The notes beneath the pieces are model-generated. The model saw nothing but the letters and a program-made list of their open reading frames with translations. It was not told the DNA's origin and made no database searches. From Acidocella sp. (lineage in GTDB: Bacteria > Pseudomonadota > Alphaproteobacteria > Acetobacterales > Acetobacteraceae): DNA of 40,935 bases. A program made the translations under genes and the position numbers. Of the stretch, positions 16,062 through 24,885 are shown in pieces (the first letter of the stretch is position 1; each line of letters starts with the position of its first letter). The stretch covers positions 1-40,935 of the forward strand of contig NZ_JABEVC010000051.1 in the NCBI RefSeq assembly GCF_013044125.1. The letters run 5' to 3'.

Positions 16062-16928
16062 CTACACCTCGCGCCCGGCCTGGCGCTTCCATTCGCGGTC
16101 CATCGCCGCGTTCACCTCGGCGCCGAACAGCACCACATAGGCCGAGAGATAAAACCACATCATCAGGCCGATCAGCGTGGAGAGCGGCCCATAAGTGGCG
16201 CTGTAGGCCGCGAAATGCCCGACATAGAAGCCAAACGCCCAGGACACCAGCAGCCACAGCAGGGTCGCGATGCCAGCCCCCGGCGCGTAGAAAATCCGGT
16301 TGCTCCCGGCTGGGCCAAAGCGATACAGCAGCCCCAGCGCCACCAGCACGAACAGCACCATTGCCCCCAGGCTGAGCAGGTTGACGATGATTTTCGTATT
16401 CCCCGGCAGGCCAAGGAACGCCAGCGCGACGGGGATGAACACCAGCAGGCCGATGGCCAGGGCCGCGCCGATCACCGCCACCAGCGTCATGCCCAGCGAG
16501 ACCAGCTGAAACCGGATGATCCCGCGCTCCTCGCGCTCGTGATACGCCAGCGAGAGCGCGTTGAGGATTGATTTTGTCCCCGTCGATGACGACCAGAACG
16601 AGATCAGCAAGCTCAACCCAAAGCCCAGCCCCAGCCCCTGCGCCGGGGCCTGCACCAGGCTCTGAATCCGATCCGAGATCAGCGCGAAAGCCGCCGGCGG
16701 CATGAAGGTCTGCAGATATTGCAGCTGCGGCTGCACCGTCGCCGGATTATACACCAAGCCGTAGAACGAGATGAGCATGGTGATGGTGGGGAACAGCGCC
16801 AGCGTCGCGTAGAAGGCGCAGCCCGCCGCCACCAGCGAAACCCGCTGCGAGGCCGTGGCCTGCCCCGCCGCCACGAAGGAGCGCCGCAGAAACGGCATAT
16901 GCGCGCAGTCCAGAATCCTGCCGATCAT
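16062..16928 (-). CDS. YihY/BrkB-family inner-membrane protein
   Basis: This 288-residue protein has about six membrane segments. The family landmarks are GCAFYATLALFPTITMLISFYGLVYNP near the N-terminus, FWSSSTGTKSILNALSLAYHEREERG in the middle, and a C-terminal TYGPLSTLIGLMMWFYLSAYVVLFGAEVNAAMD. The family was once named ribonuclease BN by mistake; its members are now considered membrane proteins of unknown, possibly transport, function. Confidence 0.92.
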   Translation of the reverse strand: MIGRILDCAHMPFLRRSFVAAGQATASQRVSLVAAGCAFYATLALFPTITMLISFYGLVYNPATVQPQLQYLQTFMPPAAFALISDRIQSLVQAPAQGLGLGFGLSLLISFWSSSTGTKSILNALSLAYHEREERGIIRFQLVSLGMTLVAVIGAALAIGLLVFIPVALAFLGLPGNTKIIVNLLSLGAMVLFVLVALGLLYRFGPAGSNRIFYAPGAGIATLLWLLVSWAFGFYVGHFAAYSATYGPLSTLIGLMMWFYLSAYVVLFGAEVNAAMDREWKRQAGREV

Positions 16929-16984
16929 GCGCTGACCCTACGGATTTTCCCGTGCCGCGCAATCGCGCCACGAAAGCTTAACAA

Positions 16985-17836
16985 CTACCGGCGCAACAAA
17001 AACGCCCGCACCGCCGCGATCGCGGGCGCGTCCATCAGCGCCGGGGCATGCCCGGCATCTTCCACCACATAACCCTCCGCGCCGGCCTCGCGCATACGCT
17101 CAAAGGTGCTGGGCAGCAGCAAATCGCTGGCGGCGCCGCGAATGGCCATGATCGGGAGCTTCAGCATCTCCCACAGCGGCCACATGTCCACATCCAGCGG
17201 CACGGTATTGCGCAGCGGCTCGGCGATCTTCGGATCATAATTCATGGCGAAGGCCCCGGCCCCGGTCTGGTCCAGCACCACCCGGGCGGAAAACCGCGCC
17301 AGATGCGCCCATTGCCTGTCGCTCAGCCGGCCAAAGGGCGCGTAGATCTCGCGCAGATGCGCCTCCAGCGCCGCCATGGTGGCAAAACGCTCCCCCTGCG
17401 TGGCCAGCGTGCCGCCAATGCGCTTCAGCGAGGCGGCGGGAATATGCGGGCCGATGTCATTAAGCACCAGCCGGGTGATCGGCGTGTTTTGCGCCGCGGC
17501 GATCATCATGCCGCAGATGCCGCCCAGCGAGGTGCCCACCCACGCCACCGGCTTGTTCAGCGCCGCCAGCAAATACGTCAGCGCCGTCACATAGCTCGGC
17601 GGCTGGTAGGCTAGGGCGTCGGGCAACCAGTCAGACTTGCCGCGCCCCGGCAGGTCCGGGCAGATGACATGGAAACGATCCGAGAGGGCCTCGGCCAGCG
17701 GGTCGAAATCGCGCCCGTTGCGCGAGAGCCCATGCACACACACCACAGCGGGCGCGGCCGGGTTGCCGAACTCGACATAGGCCATTTTGTGGAAGCTCGT
17801 GCCCAGCAGATAGTTAACCGAATTCGCCCGCGCCAT
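16985..17836 (-). CDS. Alpha/beta hydrolase
   Basis: This serine hydrolase of about 283 residues has AAPAVVCVHGLSRNGRDFDPLA (oxyanion HG), nucleophile elbow GTSLGG, and the C-terminal histidine region EDAGHAPALMD. ICPDLPGRGKSDWL is the usual strand after the lid. The substrate is unknown. The track starts at 17875, but ATG 17836 (MARANSVNYLL) is preceded by AAGGGA at good spacing while the upstream ATG has no ribosome site. It is the first gene of a possible leftward operon with the BrkB gene. Confidence 0.88.
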   Translation of the reverse strand: MARANSVNYLLGTSFHKMAYVEFGNPAAPAVVCVHGLSRNGRDFDPLAEALSDRFHVICPDLPGRGKSDWLPDALAYQPPSYVTALTYLLAALNKPVAWVGTSLGGICGMMIAAAQNTPITRLVLNDIGPHIPAASLKRIGGTLATQGERFATMAALEAHLREIYAPFGRLSDRQWAHLARFSARVVLDQTGAGAFAMNYDPKIAEPLRNTVPLDVDMWPLWEMLKLPIMAIRGAASDLLLPSTFERMREAGAEGYVVEDAGHAPALMDAPAIAAVRAFLLRR

Positions 17837-17900
17837 GCCCAATCCCTTGCCAAACGCCGTGCGGGAATCGACCATCCGGCGCGGCTCGGTTATGGCTTAA

Positions 17901-18152
17901 ATGATGCCGCGCCGTGCCACAACCAACCCCGGAAAACTCATCGTCACCGCCATGCTTGGCGCCTGCGCGGCCCTCAATCTCACCGTTTGAACCTTCTGCC
18001 TGCTGCACCCGCCCGCCCTTAACGGCGATTTCATGGCCTTCTGGTCCTACCCTCAATTTGCCGCCACGCACCCCATCGCCCAGATTTACAACACACAGGC
18101 GCTAGGCGCGGCGGGCAGCCTCCGCAAAACAGTTGTTGACGCAGGCCCCTGA
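17901..18152 (+). pseudogene. Relic of a GT87-like (DUF2029) membrane glycosyltransferase N-terminus
   Basis: Reading from ATG 17901 gives a short basic start and a hydrophobic segment (LIVTAMLGACAALNLTV). An in-frame TGA follows (17988-17990), and then, in the same frame, TFCLLHPPALNGDFMAFWSYPQFAATHPIAQIYN up to TGA 18150. The GDFMAFWSYPQFA-IYN stretch resembles the first periplasmic loop of GT87 mannosyltransferase-like proteins. The remaining several hundred residues are absent; bpt begins 20 bp later. The interrupting TGA could be a mutated TGG. I read it as a decayed, 3'-truncated copy. The family assignment is from a short match by eye. Confidence 0.55.
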
Positions 18153-18171
18153 ACACCCAAACATACGCATA

Positions 18172-18939
18172 ATGAGCTTCAAGCCCGCCCGCCGCCCGCA
18201 TTTCTTCTACACCACGGCGCCGCTGCCCTGCCCCTATGTGGAGGGCCGCACCGAGCGCAAGGTGGTGACCGAGCTTGCCGGCGTCTCGGCCGAAACCCTG
18301 CACGACCGTCTCTCCCGCGGCGGCTTCCGGCGCAGCCACAACATCGCCTACGCGCCGGTTTGCCCCAGTTGCAGCGCCTGCGTGCCCATCCGCATCCGCG
18401 CGCGCGACTTTACCCCCAACCGCACGCAAAAACGCATCGCCCGCATCAACGCCGATCTGGTGGTGCAGGAAATCCCGCCGCGCGCCACCACCGAGCAATA
18501 CCAGCTCTTCCAGCGCTACCAGCAGGCCCGCCACGGCGAGGGCGACATGGCGAGCATGAGTTTTTATGACTACCGCGCCATGGTCGAGGACACGCCGATT
18601 GAAACCTCGGTCATCGAATTCCGCACCCACCAGGGCGCCTTGCTCGGCGCCTGCCTCACCGACCATCTCGGCGACGGGCTTTCCGCCGTCTACAGCTTCT
18701 TTGAAACCAGCATGGACGAACGCTCGCTCGGCACTTACGCCATCATCTGGCTGGCGGCGCGCGCGGTGGCGATGGGCCTGCCGTTCGTCTACCTCGGCTA
18801 CTGGGTCGAAGAGAGCCGCAAAATGGCCTATAAGGCCAAATTCCGCCCCAGCGAGGTGTTAAAACACGGGCAATGGGTGCCGCTGGCGGAGCACCGGGTG
18901 CATCAATTTACCCCGGCGGCTTTGGCGCCCGCCGGATAG
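18172..18939 (+). CDS. bpt: Aspartate/glutamate leucyltransferase (bacterial Ate1-like)
   Basis: This N-end-rule enzyme transfers leucine from Leu-tRNA to proteins bearing N-terminal Asp or Glu, marking them for ClpAP degradation. HFFYTTAPLPCPYVEGRTERKVV and GGFRRSHNIAYAPVCPSCSACVPIRI are the cysteine-rich N-terminal signature. DHLGDGLSAVYSFFE and LGTYAIIWLAARAVAMGLPFVYLGYWVEESRKMAYKAKFRP are the C-terminal transferase core. ATG 18172 (MSFKPARRP) gives 255 residues; the track's TTG extension runs back into the upstream relic. Confidence 0.92.
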   Translation: MSFKPARRPHFFYTTAPLPCPYVEGRTERKVVTELAGVSAETLHDRLSRGGFRRSHNIAYAPVCPSCSACVPIRIRARDFTPNRTQKRIARINADLVVQEIPPRATTEQYQLFQRYQQARHGEGDMASMSFYDYRAMVEDTPIETSVIEFRTHQGALLGACLTDHLGDGLSAVYSFFETSMDERSLGTYAIIWLAARAVAMGLPFVYLGYWVEESRKMAYKAKFRPSEVLKHGQWVPLAEHRVHQFTPAALAPAG

Positions 18940-18945
18940 GCCGCG

Positions 18946-18975
18946 CATTCCCCACCAGAACATTCCCCACCAGAA
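18946..18975 (+). repeat. 15-bp tandem duplication upstream of the cupin gene
   Basis: CATTCCCCACCAGAA occurs twice head-to-tail, directly before the AAGGAG ribosome site of the cupin gene and just after the bpt stop. It looks like a recent slippage duplication that lengthens the intergenic spacer; no regulatory role is evident. Confidence 0.8.
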
Positions 18976-18987
18976 CAAGGAGCCTGA

Positions 18988-19305
18988 ATGGCCTTCGCAT
19001 GCACCACCCCCGCGGTCCCCACCCTACAGCGCGACGATGCCGATGTTCGGATCACGCGCTGGGATTTCGCCCCCGGCGCGGTGACCGGATGGCACAGCCA
19101 CGGATTACCCTATTTCATCGTCATGCTGACCGATTCAACAATGCGCGTTGACGACGGCAAAAACATTACCGACTACCCGCGCAAGGCCGGAGACTCATAC
19201 AGCCGCGCCTCGGGCATCGCGCATGACGTGATGAACGCCTCCGACACGCCGATGGCCTTCGTCGAAATCGAGGTCAAACGGCTCGAGGCGCTGATTTTCA
19301 GCTAA
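18988..19305 (+). CDS. Small cupin-domain protein
   Basis: This single-domain cupin has 105 residues. WDFAPGAVTGWHSHGLPYFIVMLTDSTMRV contains the first cupin motif (G-x5-H-x-H, with Glu replaced), and KAGDSYSRASGIAHDVMNASDTPMAFVEIE the second (G-x5-P-x-G-x2-H-like). The likely metal ligands are the two histidines of WHSH and the His of IAHD. The function is unknown. A strong ribosome site AAGGAG lies 5 bp before the ATG. Its TAA interlocks with the stop of the convergent 629-residue gene. Confidence 0.85.
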   Translation: MAFACTTPAVPTLQRDDADVRITRWDFAPGAVTGWHSHGLPYFIVMLTDSTMRVDDGKNITDYPRKAGDSYSRASGIAHDVMNASDTPMAFVEIEVKRLEALIFS

Positions 19306-21191
19306 AATCCAAACATATGGTCGAATGAAAACCCGCCCGCGCCATCGTCAACCCCATGAAACCCGAACAGCCGGCAGGTGGTATCGCGGATGAGCACATA
19401 ACCCGCCTCCCCCGCCGCGCTTAATTCGGCTCCGGAAAAATACTTCGCCGGATACACAATGGCCGAACCCGAACACGCGATCCGCAGCGCCGCGCTCGCC
19501 AGCAACGTGCCCGCCGCATCATAAAGCTCCAGAGCCGTGCTGGAAAAATCAAGCCACCGTGCGGATGCCGGATAGATCAGCACGCAAAAACTCTGCCGCC
19601 CGCCAAACCCCAGCTTCAAAAACAACCGCGTCGAGAGCCCCGGCGCCTTGCCGGTGTAGCTCTGCGGCTCGTTTTTATAGGTCATGATCGTATTGAAAAT
19701 ATGCCCGCCAAAACTGCTCTCCGCCGCATGGCCGCTCGCCCGGTCCTCAAACCGGAACAGTGCATGCAGCCAGCCGTTGGCCTCCCCGCCCTCACGAAAA
19801 TCGTAGACCAGCTCGGCATGCCCGCCATCGGCCAGCACGCCGGGGCGCAGCACATCGTCCATATCCACAGCCAGGCCATGGCCGCGCGGCAGCACGCCCA
19901 AGAACCGCTCCGCCAGCTTCTCGCCCTGCGCGCTGAAAACATCCAGCCTTAGCGGCATGTTGTGCTCATGCACCGCCATCGGCGTCGGCTGCACGATGGT
20001 TTTGAACCGCCCGCGCGGCAGCACCGGGAAGGGCAGCAGAAACCCCCGCCCCATCTCTGAATACAGCGCTTTGATCCCGGCGTCGTCGCGCAAATCCGCG
20101 CGCTCCACATTCACATGCGCGATGCGCGTGCGCGCGGCGCGCGTAACCTCATAACGCGGGCGCACCACATGCCGCCCGGCGCGCAATTCCACTTGCGCCG
20201 GCCAGGAAACACCCGGCAGCACCGCCGCCACATCCACCGCCAGAGTCGCGAAGGGCGCAACCCCGGCGGCAATTCCCACCGGCGCCTCGGCGCCCATGCG
20301 GTCCAGCGCCATCGCCCCGGCGGGGACCGGCACGGCATGGCTGTTCTGCACCCACAGAATCACCCGTTCATCCGCGCGCGGCGCGGGCAATCCGGCAAAC
20401 CGCTCCGACGGCCAGGCATTCGCATCATGCGTGCAGGAGAGCGAGGCCCCATTGTCAGCGGCGTAGGTGTCCAGCGCATATTTCACCACATCATGCCCCG
20501 CCACGCCGATCGCGTGCAGGAACAACTGCCCGGTGAACGGCCCCAGCCCGAAGCGCGCGCGCACGGCGGCGCTATCCAGCACGAAACCGCCCGCCCCGGC
20601 CGGCGCCGGATCTTCCCATTGCGCCAGAACCTCGCCCGCCGCGCCGTAGAGGCGGCAGAAAAACCGCACTGCCTTCGCACCATATCCGGCCCAGTAATTC
20701 GCCGTGGTCAGCCGCGTGGAAAAATGCCCATCCTCACGGAAAAACACGAAATTGGTGGCGAAATTGAGCGGATCCAGGTAGCGCGCCGCATTGGTCAGCA
20801 TCGCCTCCGGCAGTTTCGCGCCGTCCAGCGTCAACACCCGCGCGCCCGGCGGCGCAAAGCGTGCCAGCCGCTCCACCGCCCGCCCGGCATCGAAGGCGGC
20901 AACCAGCACGCTTTCCACCTGGGCCGCGCACAGGCAGGTGAGCGCGCGCGCCACATGCCCGCCGCGCAGCTGGCCGATGGCCAAACTATCCTGCACATAC
21001 ACACCCTCGGCATCCAGCCCTGGGCAAAGCGCCAGCAGCGGCCCGGCAATGCCGTCGGGGTCGAAAATCGCCACCCGCCCGGCCCGCGCCGCCAGCTGCT
21101 TCAGCCCCTCGGCCGCCACCGGATGCGCCAGCGCCTTATAGGCCACGTTGCCGCCACGCAGATTATCGAAAGTCTCAATATCCAGCATCAT
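19302..21191 (-). CDS. Unrecognised 629-residue protein with three repeat-like segments
   Basis: I do not recognise this protein. It is long, with no signal peptide or membrane span. Residues 30-150 look like an alpha/beta domain (RVAIFDPDGIAGPLLAL, ESVLVAAFDAGRAVERL, ARVLTLDG). After that come three segments with a shared pattern: FCRLYGAAGEVLAQW (about 178), LRLDVFSAQGEKLAERF (about 415) and ALELYDAAGTLLASAALRI (about 553). Each is followed by beta-strand-rich sequence, suggesting duplicated beta-sandwich modules. The ATG overlaps the TAA of the ELM1-family gene (TAATG), so the two are translationally coupled. Base composition matches the neighbours. Confidence 0.85.
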   Translation of the reverse strand: MMLDIETFDNLRGGNVAYKALAHPVAAEGLKQLAARAGRVAIFDPDGIAGPLLALCPGLDAEGVYVQDSLAIGQLRGGHVARALTCLCAAQVESVLVAAFDAGRAVERLARFAPPGARVLTLDGAKLPEAMLTNAARYLDPLNFATNFVFFREDGHFSTRLTTANYWAGYGAKAVRFFCRLYGAAGEVLAQWEDPAPAGAGGFVLDSAAVRARFGLGPFTGQLFLHAIGVAGHDVVKYALDTYAADNGASLSCTHDANAWPSERFAGLPAPRADERVILWVQNSHAVPVPAGAMALDRMGAEAPVGIAAGVAPFATLAVDVAAVLPGVSWPAQVELRAGRHVVRPRYEVTRAARTRIAHVNVERADLRDDAGIKALYSEMGRGFLLPFPVLPRGRFKTIVQPTPMAVHEHNMPLRLDVFSAQGEKLAERFLGVLPRGHGLAVDMDDVLRPGVLADGGHAELVYDFREGGEANGWLHALFRFEDRASGHAAESSFGGHIFNTIMTYKNEPQSYTGKAPGLSTRLFLKLGFGGRQSFCVLIYPASARWLDFSSTALELYDAAGTLLASAALRIACSGSAIVYPAKYFSGAELSAAGEAGYVLIRDTTCRLFGFHGVDDGAGGFSFDHMFGF

Positions 21192-22123
21192 TACAATCCC
21201 AAGCGGTCACGCATCTGTTGCGCCGCCATCTGCGTGTCATCCAGGGGCCCGGTATCCCACAGCTCCAATTTTCCGGCAAAATCGCGTACCCGCCCGGCAT
21301 CCACCAGACTATCCATGAACGCGCCGATCCGCGCGGACTTGCCCGGCAGCCGGAGCAGAAACACCGGTGCGGATGTCGCCACCGCCTCGGAGACCATGGA
21401 GACCGAATCCGCCGTGCACAAAATTGCATCGGCGCAGGCCAGCATGCCGAAATAAGGATTTTCCCCGGCGCCATCCCAGATCCAGGCCCCCAGCGGCTCC
21501 AGCGTCTCTCGTAGAATTTTTACAATCTCCGGCCCTGTGCGGCGCGAGGGGGTTATCACCACGCCGATTTTCTCCTGGCGGATCAGCGCGGCCAGCTGCC
21601 CGGCCAGCTCGCGCCCCTGCGCCGGCTCAAACCGGTAGCGCCCATTGCTGCCGCCCAGCAGCACCGCCAGCAGCGGGTGCTGATACGGCGCAAACACCGG
21701 CGCCCATTTCAGCAGCTCCGCCGCCAGGCGCGGCTGTGTCACCCGGTGCAGCGCCGTGCGGGTCACGATCACATTTCCGCCAGTTATGCCATCATGGCGC
21801 GCCGCCATCACCAAGTCGAACTTATTGAGATTCATGCGCGGATGCTGAATCGCCACCGCCTTCACCCCCGGCCCGCGCAAGCTCGCCGCCACCCGCGCGC
21901 CCGCGCCGCCGCAGCCCAGCAACACCTGCGGCAAGGGCGGCGCGAACGCCTCGCTCTTCACCGCCCAGCGGATTCCCGGCCACAACCGGGGCGAAACCTT
22001 ATCCCATGGCGGCAAAAACGCCAGCGTGCGCATGTCCACCTCCATGCCCGCGGCCTCTGCCAGACCAATCCCCTGCGAGCGCAACCCCGCGATGTCGGTG
22101 CATAAAATTCTTGCGGTAACCAT
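21191..22123 (-). CDS. Mitochondrial-fission ELM1 family protein (DUF1022)
   Basis: This 310-residue protein has a GT-B-like two-domain look. LLGCGGAGARVAASLRG and IQHPRMNLNKFDLVMAARHDGITGGNVIVTRTALHRVT come first. Then LLGGSNGRYRFEPAQGRELAGQLAAL, VVITPSRRTGPEIVKIL and NPYFGMLACADAILCTADSVSMVSEAVATSAPVFLL follow. These are the family's conserved blocks. In plants ELM1 recruits fission dynamin; the bacterial role is unknown and the fold suggests a nucleotide-sugar or glycan enzyme. The track start at 22303 overlaps the divergent deacylase gene; ATG 22123 (MVTARILCTDIAGLRSQG) is preferred. It is coupled to the 629-residue gene by TAATG. Confidence 0.88.
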   Translation of the reverse strand: MVTARILCTDIAGLRSQGIGLAEAAGMEVDMRTLAFLPPWDKVSPRLWPGIRWAVKSEAFAPPLPQVLLGCGGAGARVAASLRGPGVKAVAIQHPRMNLNKFDLVMAARHDGITGGNVIVTRTALHRVTQPRLAAELLKWAPVFAPYQHPLLAVLLGGSNGRYRFEPAQGRELAGQLAALIRQEKIGVVITPSRRTGPEIVKILRETLEPLGAWIWDGAGENPYFGMLACADAILCTADSVSMVSEAVATSAPVFLLRLPGKSARIGAFMDSLVDAGRVRDFAGKLELWDTGPLDDTQMAAQQMRDRLGL

Positions 22124-22212
22124 GCGGCGGCTTTGCGGCGTGTGCTCGCTGGCGTCAATCCCGCACAAACCCGCGCGATTGCGCCTTGTCACAACTTCGT
22201 TACACTGCACCC

Positions 22213-23184
22213 ATGACTCCTGGCCACCCGCCGGCTGATTCCGCCCCCGCAGACCCCGCCAGCCCGGCGGAAATACCCGCGTTTGCGGTCCAAATTGCAA
22301 CACCGGACATCTCCCCCTTCCGCCAGGGCAACACCGGCATTCCCGGCTTCACCACGCGTGACTCCCGCACACCCGGCCCGCATGTGGTTCTGGTCAGCCT
22401 CATCCACGGCAACGAGATCGCGGGTGCCGCCATCCTGGCTGAGCTGCTGCGCGCGCGTTTCATGCCCCTGCGGGGCAAGCTCACCCTCGGTTTCGCCAAT
22501 CTCGCGGCGTTTGACCGATTCAACCCCCAATCCCCCCTCGCCTCGCGCCATGTCGAGGAAGACCTCAACCGCGTCTGGGATGATCTGCAATTATTCGGCG
22601 TGCGCCGCTCGCTGGAACTGAACCGCGCGCGCGAAATCCGCCCATTGATCGACACGGCCGACATTCTGCTGGACCTGCACACAATGCTCTGGCCCTCATG
22701 CCCGGTGCTGCTCTGCGGCCCCACCGCCCGTGGGCGCGAACTGGCGATGAAGCTGGGCACGCCGGCCACCGTCGTCGCGGACCGCGGCCATGCCGGGGGC
22801 AAGCGCCTCATTGACTACGGCCGCTTCAGCGAAGCCGCCGGCATACTGGCTGAAGCCGGGCAGCACTGGGAACCCGCGGCCCTGAGCCAAACCCGCGCCA
22901 CCGTGCACGCCCTGCTGCGCCAGACCGGCATGCTCACGGCACCGCCGCCGCCGCCATCACCCATCACCTTCGCGCAGGTCACCCACACCCTCACCGCGCG
23001 GACCAACCGCTTCGTCTTTCTGCGCAACTTCCATGGCGGCGAAATCATCCCCGCCGCGGGCACCCTCATCGCGCATGACGGCGAAACCGAAATCCGCACC
23101 CCTTATGATAATTGCATGCTGGTAATGCCGAGCCTGCGCGTCAGCCATGGCCACACCGCCGTGCGGCTGGCCCAGGTTGGGTGA
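22213..23184 (+). CDS. Succinylglutamate desuccinylase/aspartoacylase family protein
   Basis: This zinc-dependent deacylase of the M14-like AstE/AspA family has 323 residues. Zinc ligands are seen as SLIHGNEIAGA (HxxE) and, later, LLDLHTMLWPS (His). SRHVEEDLNRVW contains the substrate-binding DLNR motif. A proline run precedes the beta-rich C-terminal domain (PPPPPSPITFAQVTHTLTARTNRFVFLRNFHGGEIIPAAGTLIA). The natural substrate is unknown. The track opens at TTG 22186; ATG 22213 is preferred. Confidence 0.88.
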   Translation: MTPGHPPADSAPADPASPAEIPAFAVQIATPDISPFRQGNTGIPGFTTRDSRTPGPHVVLVSLIHGNEIAGAAILAELLRARFMPLRGKLTLGFANLAAFDRFNPQSPLASRHVEEDLNRVWDDLQLFGVRRSLELNRAREIRPLIDTADILLDLHTMLWPSCPVLLCGPTARGRELAMKLGTPATVVADRGHAGGKRLIDYGRFSEAAGILAEAGQHWEPAALSQTRATVHALLRQTGMLTAPPPPPSPITFAQVTHTLTARTNRFVFLRNFHGGEIIPAAGTLIAHDGETEIRTPYDNCMLVMPSLRVSHGHTAVRLAQVG

Positions 23185-23206
23185 GTATTCCTTCAAAAAC
23201 AGATAA

Positions 23207-23965
23207 TTATACTTCCATTTCAATTTGCAGCAACAAGCTGTCCAGCGCATCCGGCTCAGCCAGCGCCTCGCCGATCAGCACGATCACCGGCCCCGCGGCC
23301 CTGGCGTCCACCACCAGCCCGGGCAGCGAGCCGATGGTGCCGCGCATAATCCGCTGCCCCTCAAGGCTCACACTCTCAACCGCCACCGCCGGCATGCCCG
23401 GCGCCATCCCCGCCTCAATGAAATGCGCGGCCAAACCGGGCAACGTCTGCCCGCCCATATACACCACCAGCGTACCGCCGGATTTGGTGAGGGAAACCCA
23501 ATCATGCGCCGGCAATCCGCTCTCGGCGCCATGCCCGGTGAGAAAATGCAGCGAGCGCGCCACGCCACGCCGTGTCAGCGAGCAGCGCAGCGCCGCCGCC
23601 GCCGCCGTCGCCGCCGTCACCCCGGGGATCACCTCAAAACCGATCCCCGCAGCCCGCAGCGCGTCCATCTCCTCGGTGGCGCGGCCAAAAACCATCGGGT
23701 CGCCGCCCTTCAGCCGCACCACAAGCGCGCCGGTGCGGCCCTGCGCCACCAGCAGGCGGCAAATCTCCGCCTGGCTGGCCGAATGCCGGCCGCAACGCTT
23801 GCCGACATCAATCAACCGCGCATCCGCCCTGGCCATCGCCACCACGCGCGGGTCCACCAGGCTGTCATACAGCAGCACATCCGCCGCCGCGATCACCCGC
23901 GCGGCCTTCACAGTCAGCAATTCCGGGTCTCCGGGACCAGCCCCCGCCAGAAACACGCGCGCCAT
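23207..23965 (-). CDS. cobA: Uroporphyrinogen-III C-methyltransferase
   Basis: This SAM-dependent enzyme makes precorrin-2 from uroporphyrinogen III, the branch point to sirohaem and cobalamin. Signatures are VFLAGAGPGDPELLTVKAARVIAAADVLLYDSLV, VRLKGGDPMVFGRATEEMDALRAAG and VIPGVTAATAAAA. It is a stand-alone SUMT without the CysG dehydrogenase/ferrochelatase domain, and no other tetrapyrrole gene is nearby. GGAG lies 6 bp before ATG 23965; two further in-frame ATGs lie just upstream. It is convergent with the deacylase, with a gap of about 22 bp. Confidence 0.93.
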   Translation of the reverse strand: MARVFLAGAGPGDPELLTVKAARVIAAADVLLYDSLVDPRVVAMARADARLIDVGKRCGRHSASQAEICRLLVAQGRTGALVVRLKGGDPMVFGRATEEMDALRAAGIGFEVIPGVTAATAAAAALRCSLTRRGVARSLHFLTGHGAESGLPAHDWVSLTKSGGTLVVYMGGQTLPGLAAHFIEAGMAPGMPAVAVESVSLEGQRIMRGTIGSLPGLVVDARAAGPVIVLIGEALAEPDALDSLLLQIEMEV

Positions 23966-24033
23966 CATACACTCCAGCATTTTGCCGCGATATAATGCGC
24001 CCGCCGCGCGAGCGTGAGTCCTAAATCCGCGTT

Positions 24034-24873
24034 TCAGGCCACCAGCGACATTTTCGCCGGCGGCAGCTTGATCGCGCTGATCAGCGAACGCACCTCATTA
24101 CGGGCGGCAATATGCGAAAGCCCCAGCGCGATGCCGATATTCGCCTCACGCACATCCATCAGGGTCAGCCCCTGCAGGTAGAGCTCGCGGAAAATCACCC
24201 GCTCGCCAAACCCTTTCAGCGTGCGAAAGCCGATCCGCTTGGCCAGCAGGTCCAGCGTCTCGCCCACATCGCGCTTGTTGCGCGCCTCAGAGGCGGCAAG
24301 CCGGTTGCGCATCACCATCCAGTCGATCTTGCCGCGATCACGCGAGAAGCGGTTCTTGCGCGCCTCCCACACCATTTCCGAGTAGATGCTAGGGTTCACG
24401 ATGTCGTGATTGTCCGGGTCCACCTTCGCCAGCATCGAAAAATCGACAAAACTGTCGTTGATCGGGGTGATCAGCGTGTCCGCGTGGCTATGCCCGTAGC
24501 GTGAGAGATATGTGTCGGCCCCCGGGCAGTCGATCACCACCACATCCATGCCCTCGAATTCGGCCAGCGCCGTATCGAAGCGCAAGCGTTCCTCCGCCTC
24601 CGCCTCTAGCCGGTTATCCAGGATCGCGCGATGCACGGAGCGAAACGCGGGCAAAGGCAGCACAATCCCCTTGCTCTCCACGAAATGTTTCCGGGCCGCC
24701 AGCGTGCCGGCCAGCGTACCCTGCCGCGCGTCAAGATCCATGGCGCCCACGCTGTAGCCATCGCGCAGCAGCGAGACGATGATATGGATGGAGGTAGTGG
24801 ATTTGCCCGAGCCGCCCTTCTCATTGCCCAGCACAATGACATAAGGACGCGATTGGGCAGACACGCTGGCCAT
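24034..24873 (-). CDS. mipZ: Division-plane positioning ATPase MipZ
   Basis: This ParA/MinD-type ATPase forms a gradient from ParB-bound origins and keeps FtsZ at mid-cell in alphaproteobacteria. The deviant Walker A KGGSGKSTT lies at about residues 19-27. GAMDLDARQGTLA and the MipZ-specific C-terminal half (SDFVDFSMLAKVDP-like NDSFVDFSMLAKVDPD, DWMVMRNRLAASEARNKRDVGETL, GLTLMDVRE) identify the family. The track extends to 25101. ATG 24873 (MASVSAQSRPYV) with GGAGAG upstream gives the family length of 279 residues. The 5' region contains five GANTC sites (24886-24940). Confidence 0.93.
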   Translation of the reverse strand: MASVSAQSRPYVIVLGNEKGGSGKSTTSIHIIVSLLRDGYSVGAMDLDARQGTLAGTLAARKHFVESKGIVLPLPAFRSVHRAILDNRLEAEAEERLRFDTALAEFEGMDVVVIDCPGADTYLSRYGHSHADTLITPINDSFVDFSMLAKVDPDNHDIVNPSIYSEMVWEARKNRFSRDRGKIDWMVMRNRLAASEARNKRDVGETLDLLAKRIGFRTLKGFGERVIFRELYLQGLTLMDVREANIGIALGLSHIAARNEVRSLISAIKLPPAKMSLVA

Positions 24874-24885
24874 GGGTAACTCTCC

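Noticed and set aside
17914-18105. 63-codon plus-strand ORF
   Set aside because: It is out of frame with the GT87-like relic and composed mainly of P, S and A.
20115-21455. 446-codon plus-strand ORF opposite the 629-residue gene
   Set aside because: I considered which strand codes here because the 629 aa protein is unrecognised. The minus frame is longer, has balanced composition, and is joined to ELM1 by TAATG.
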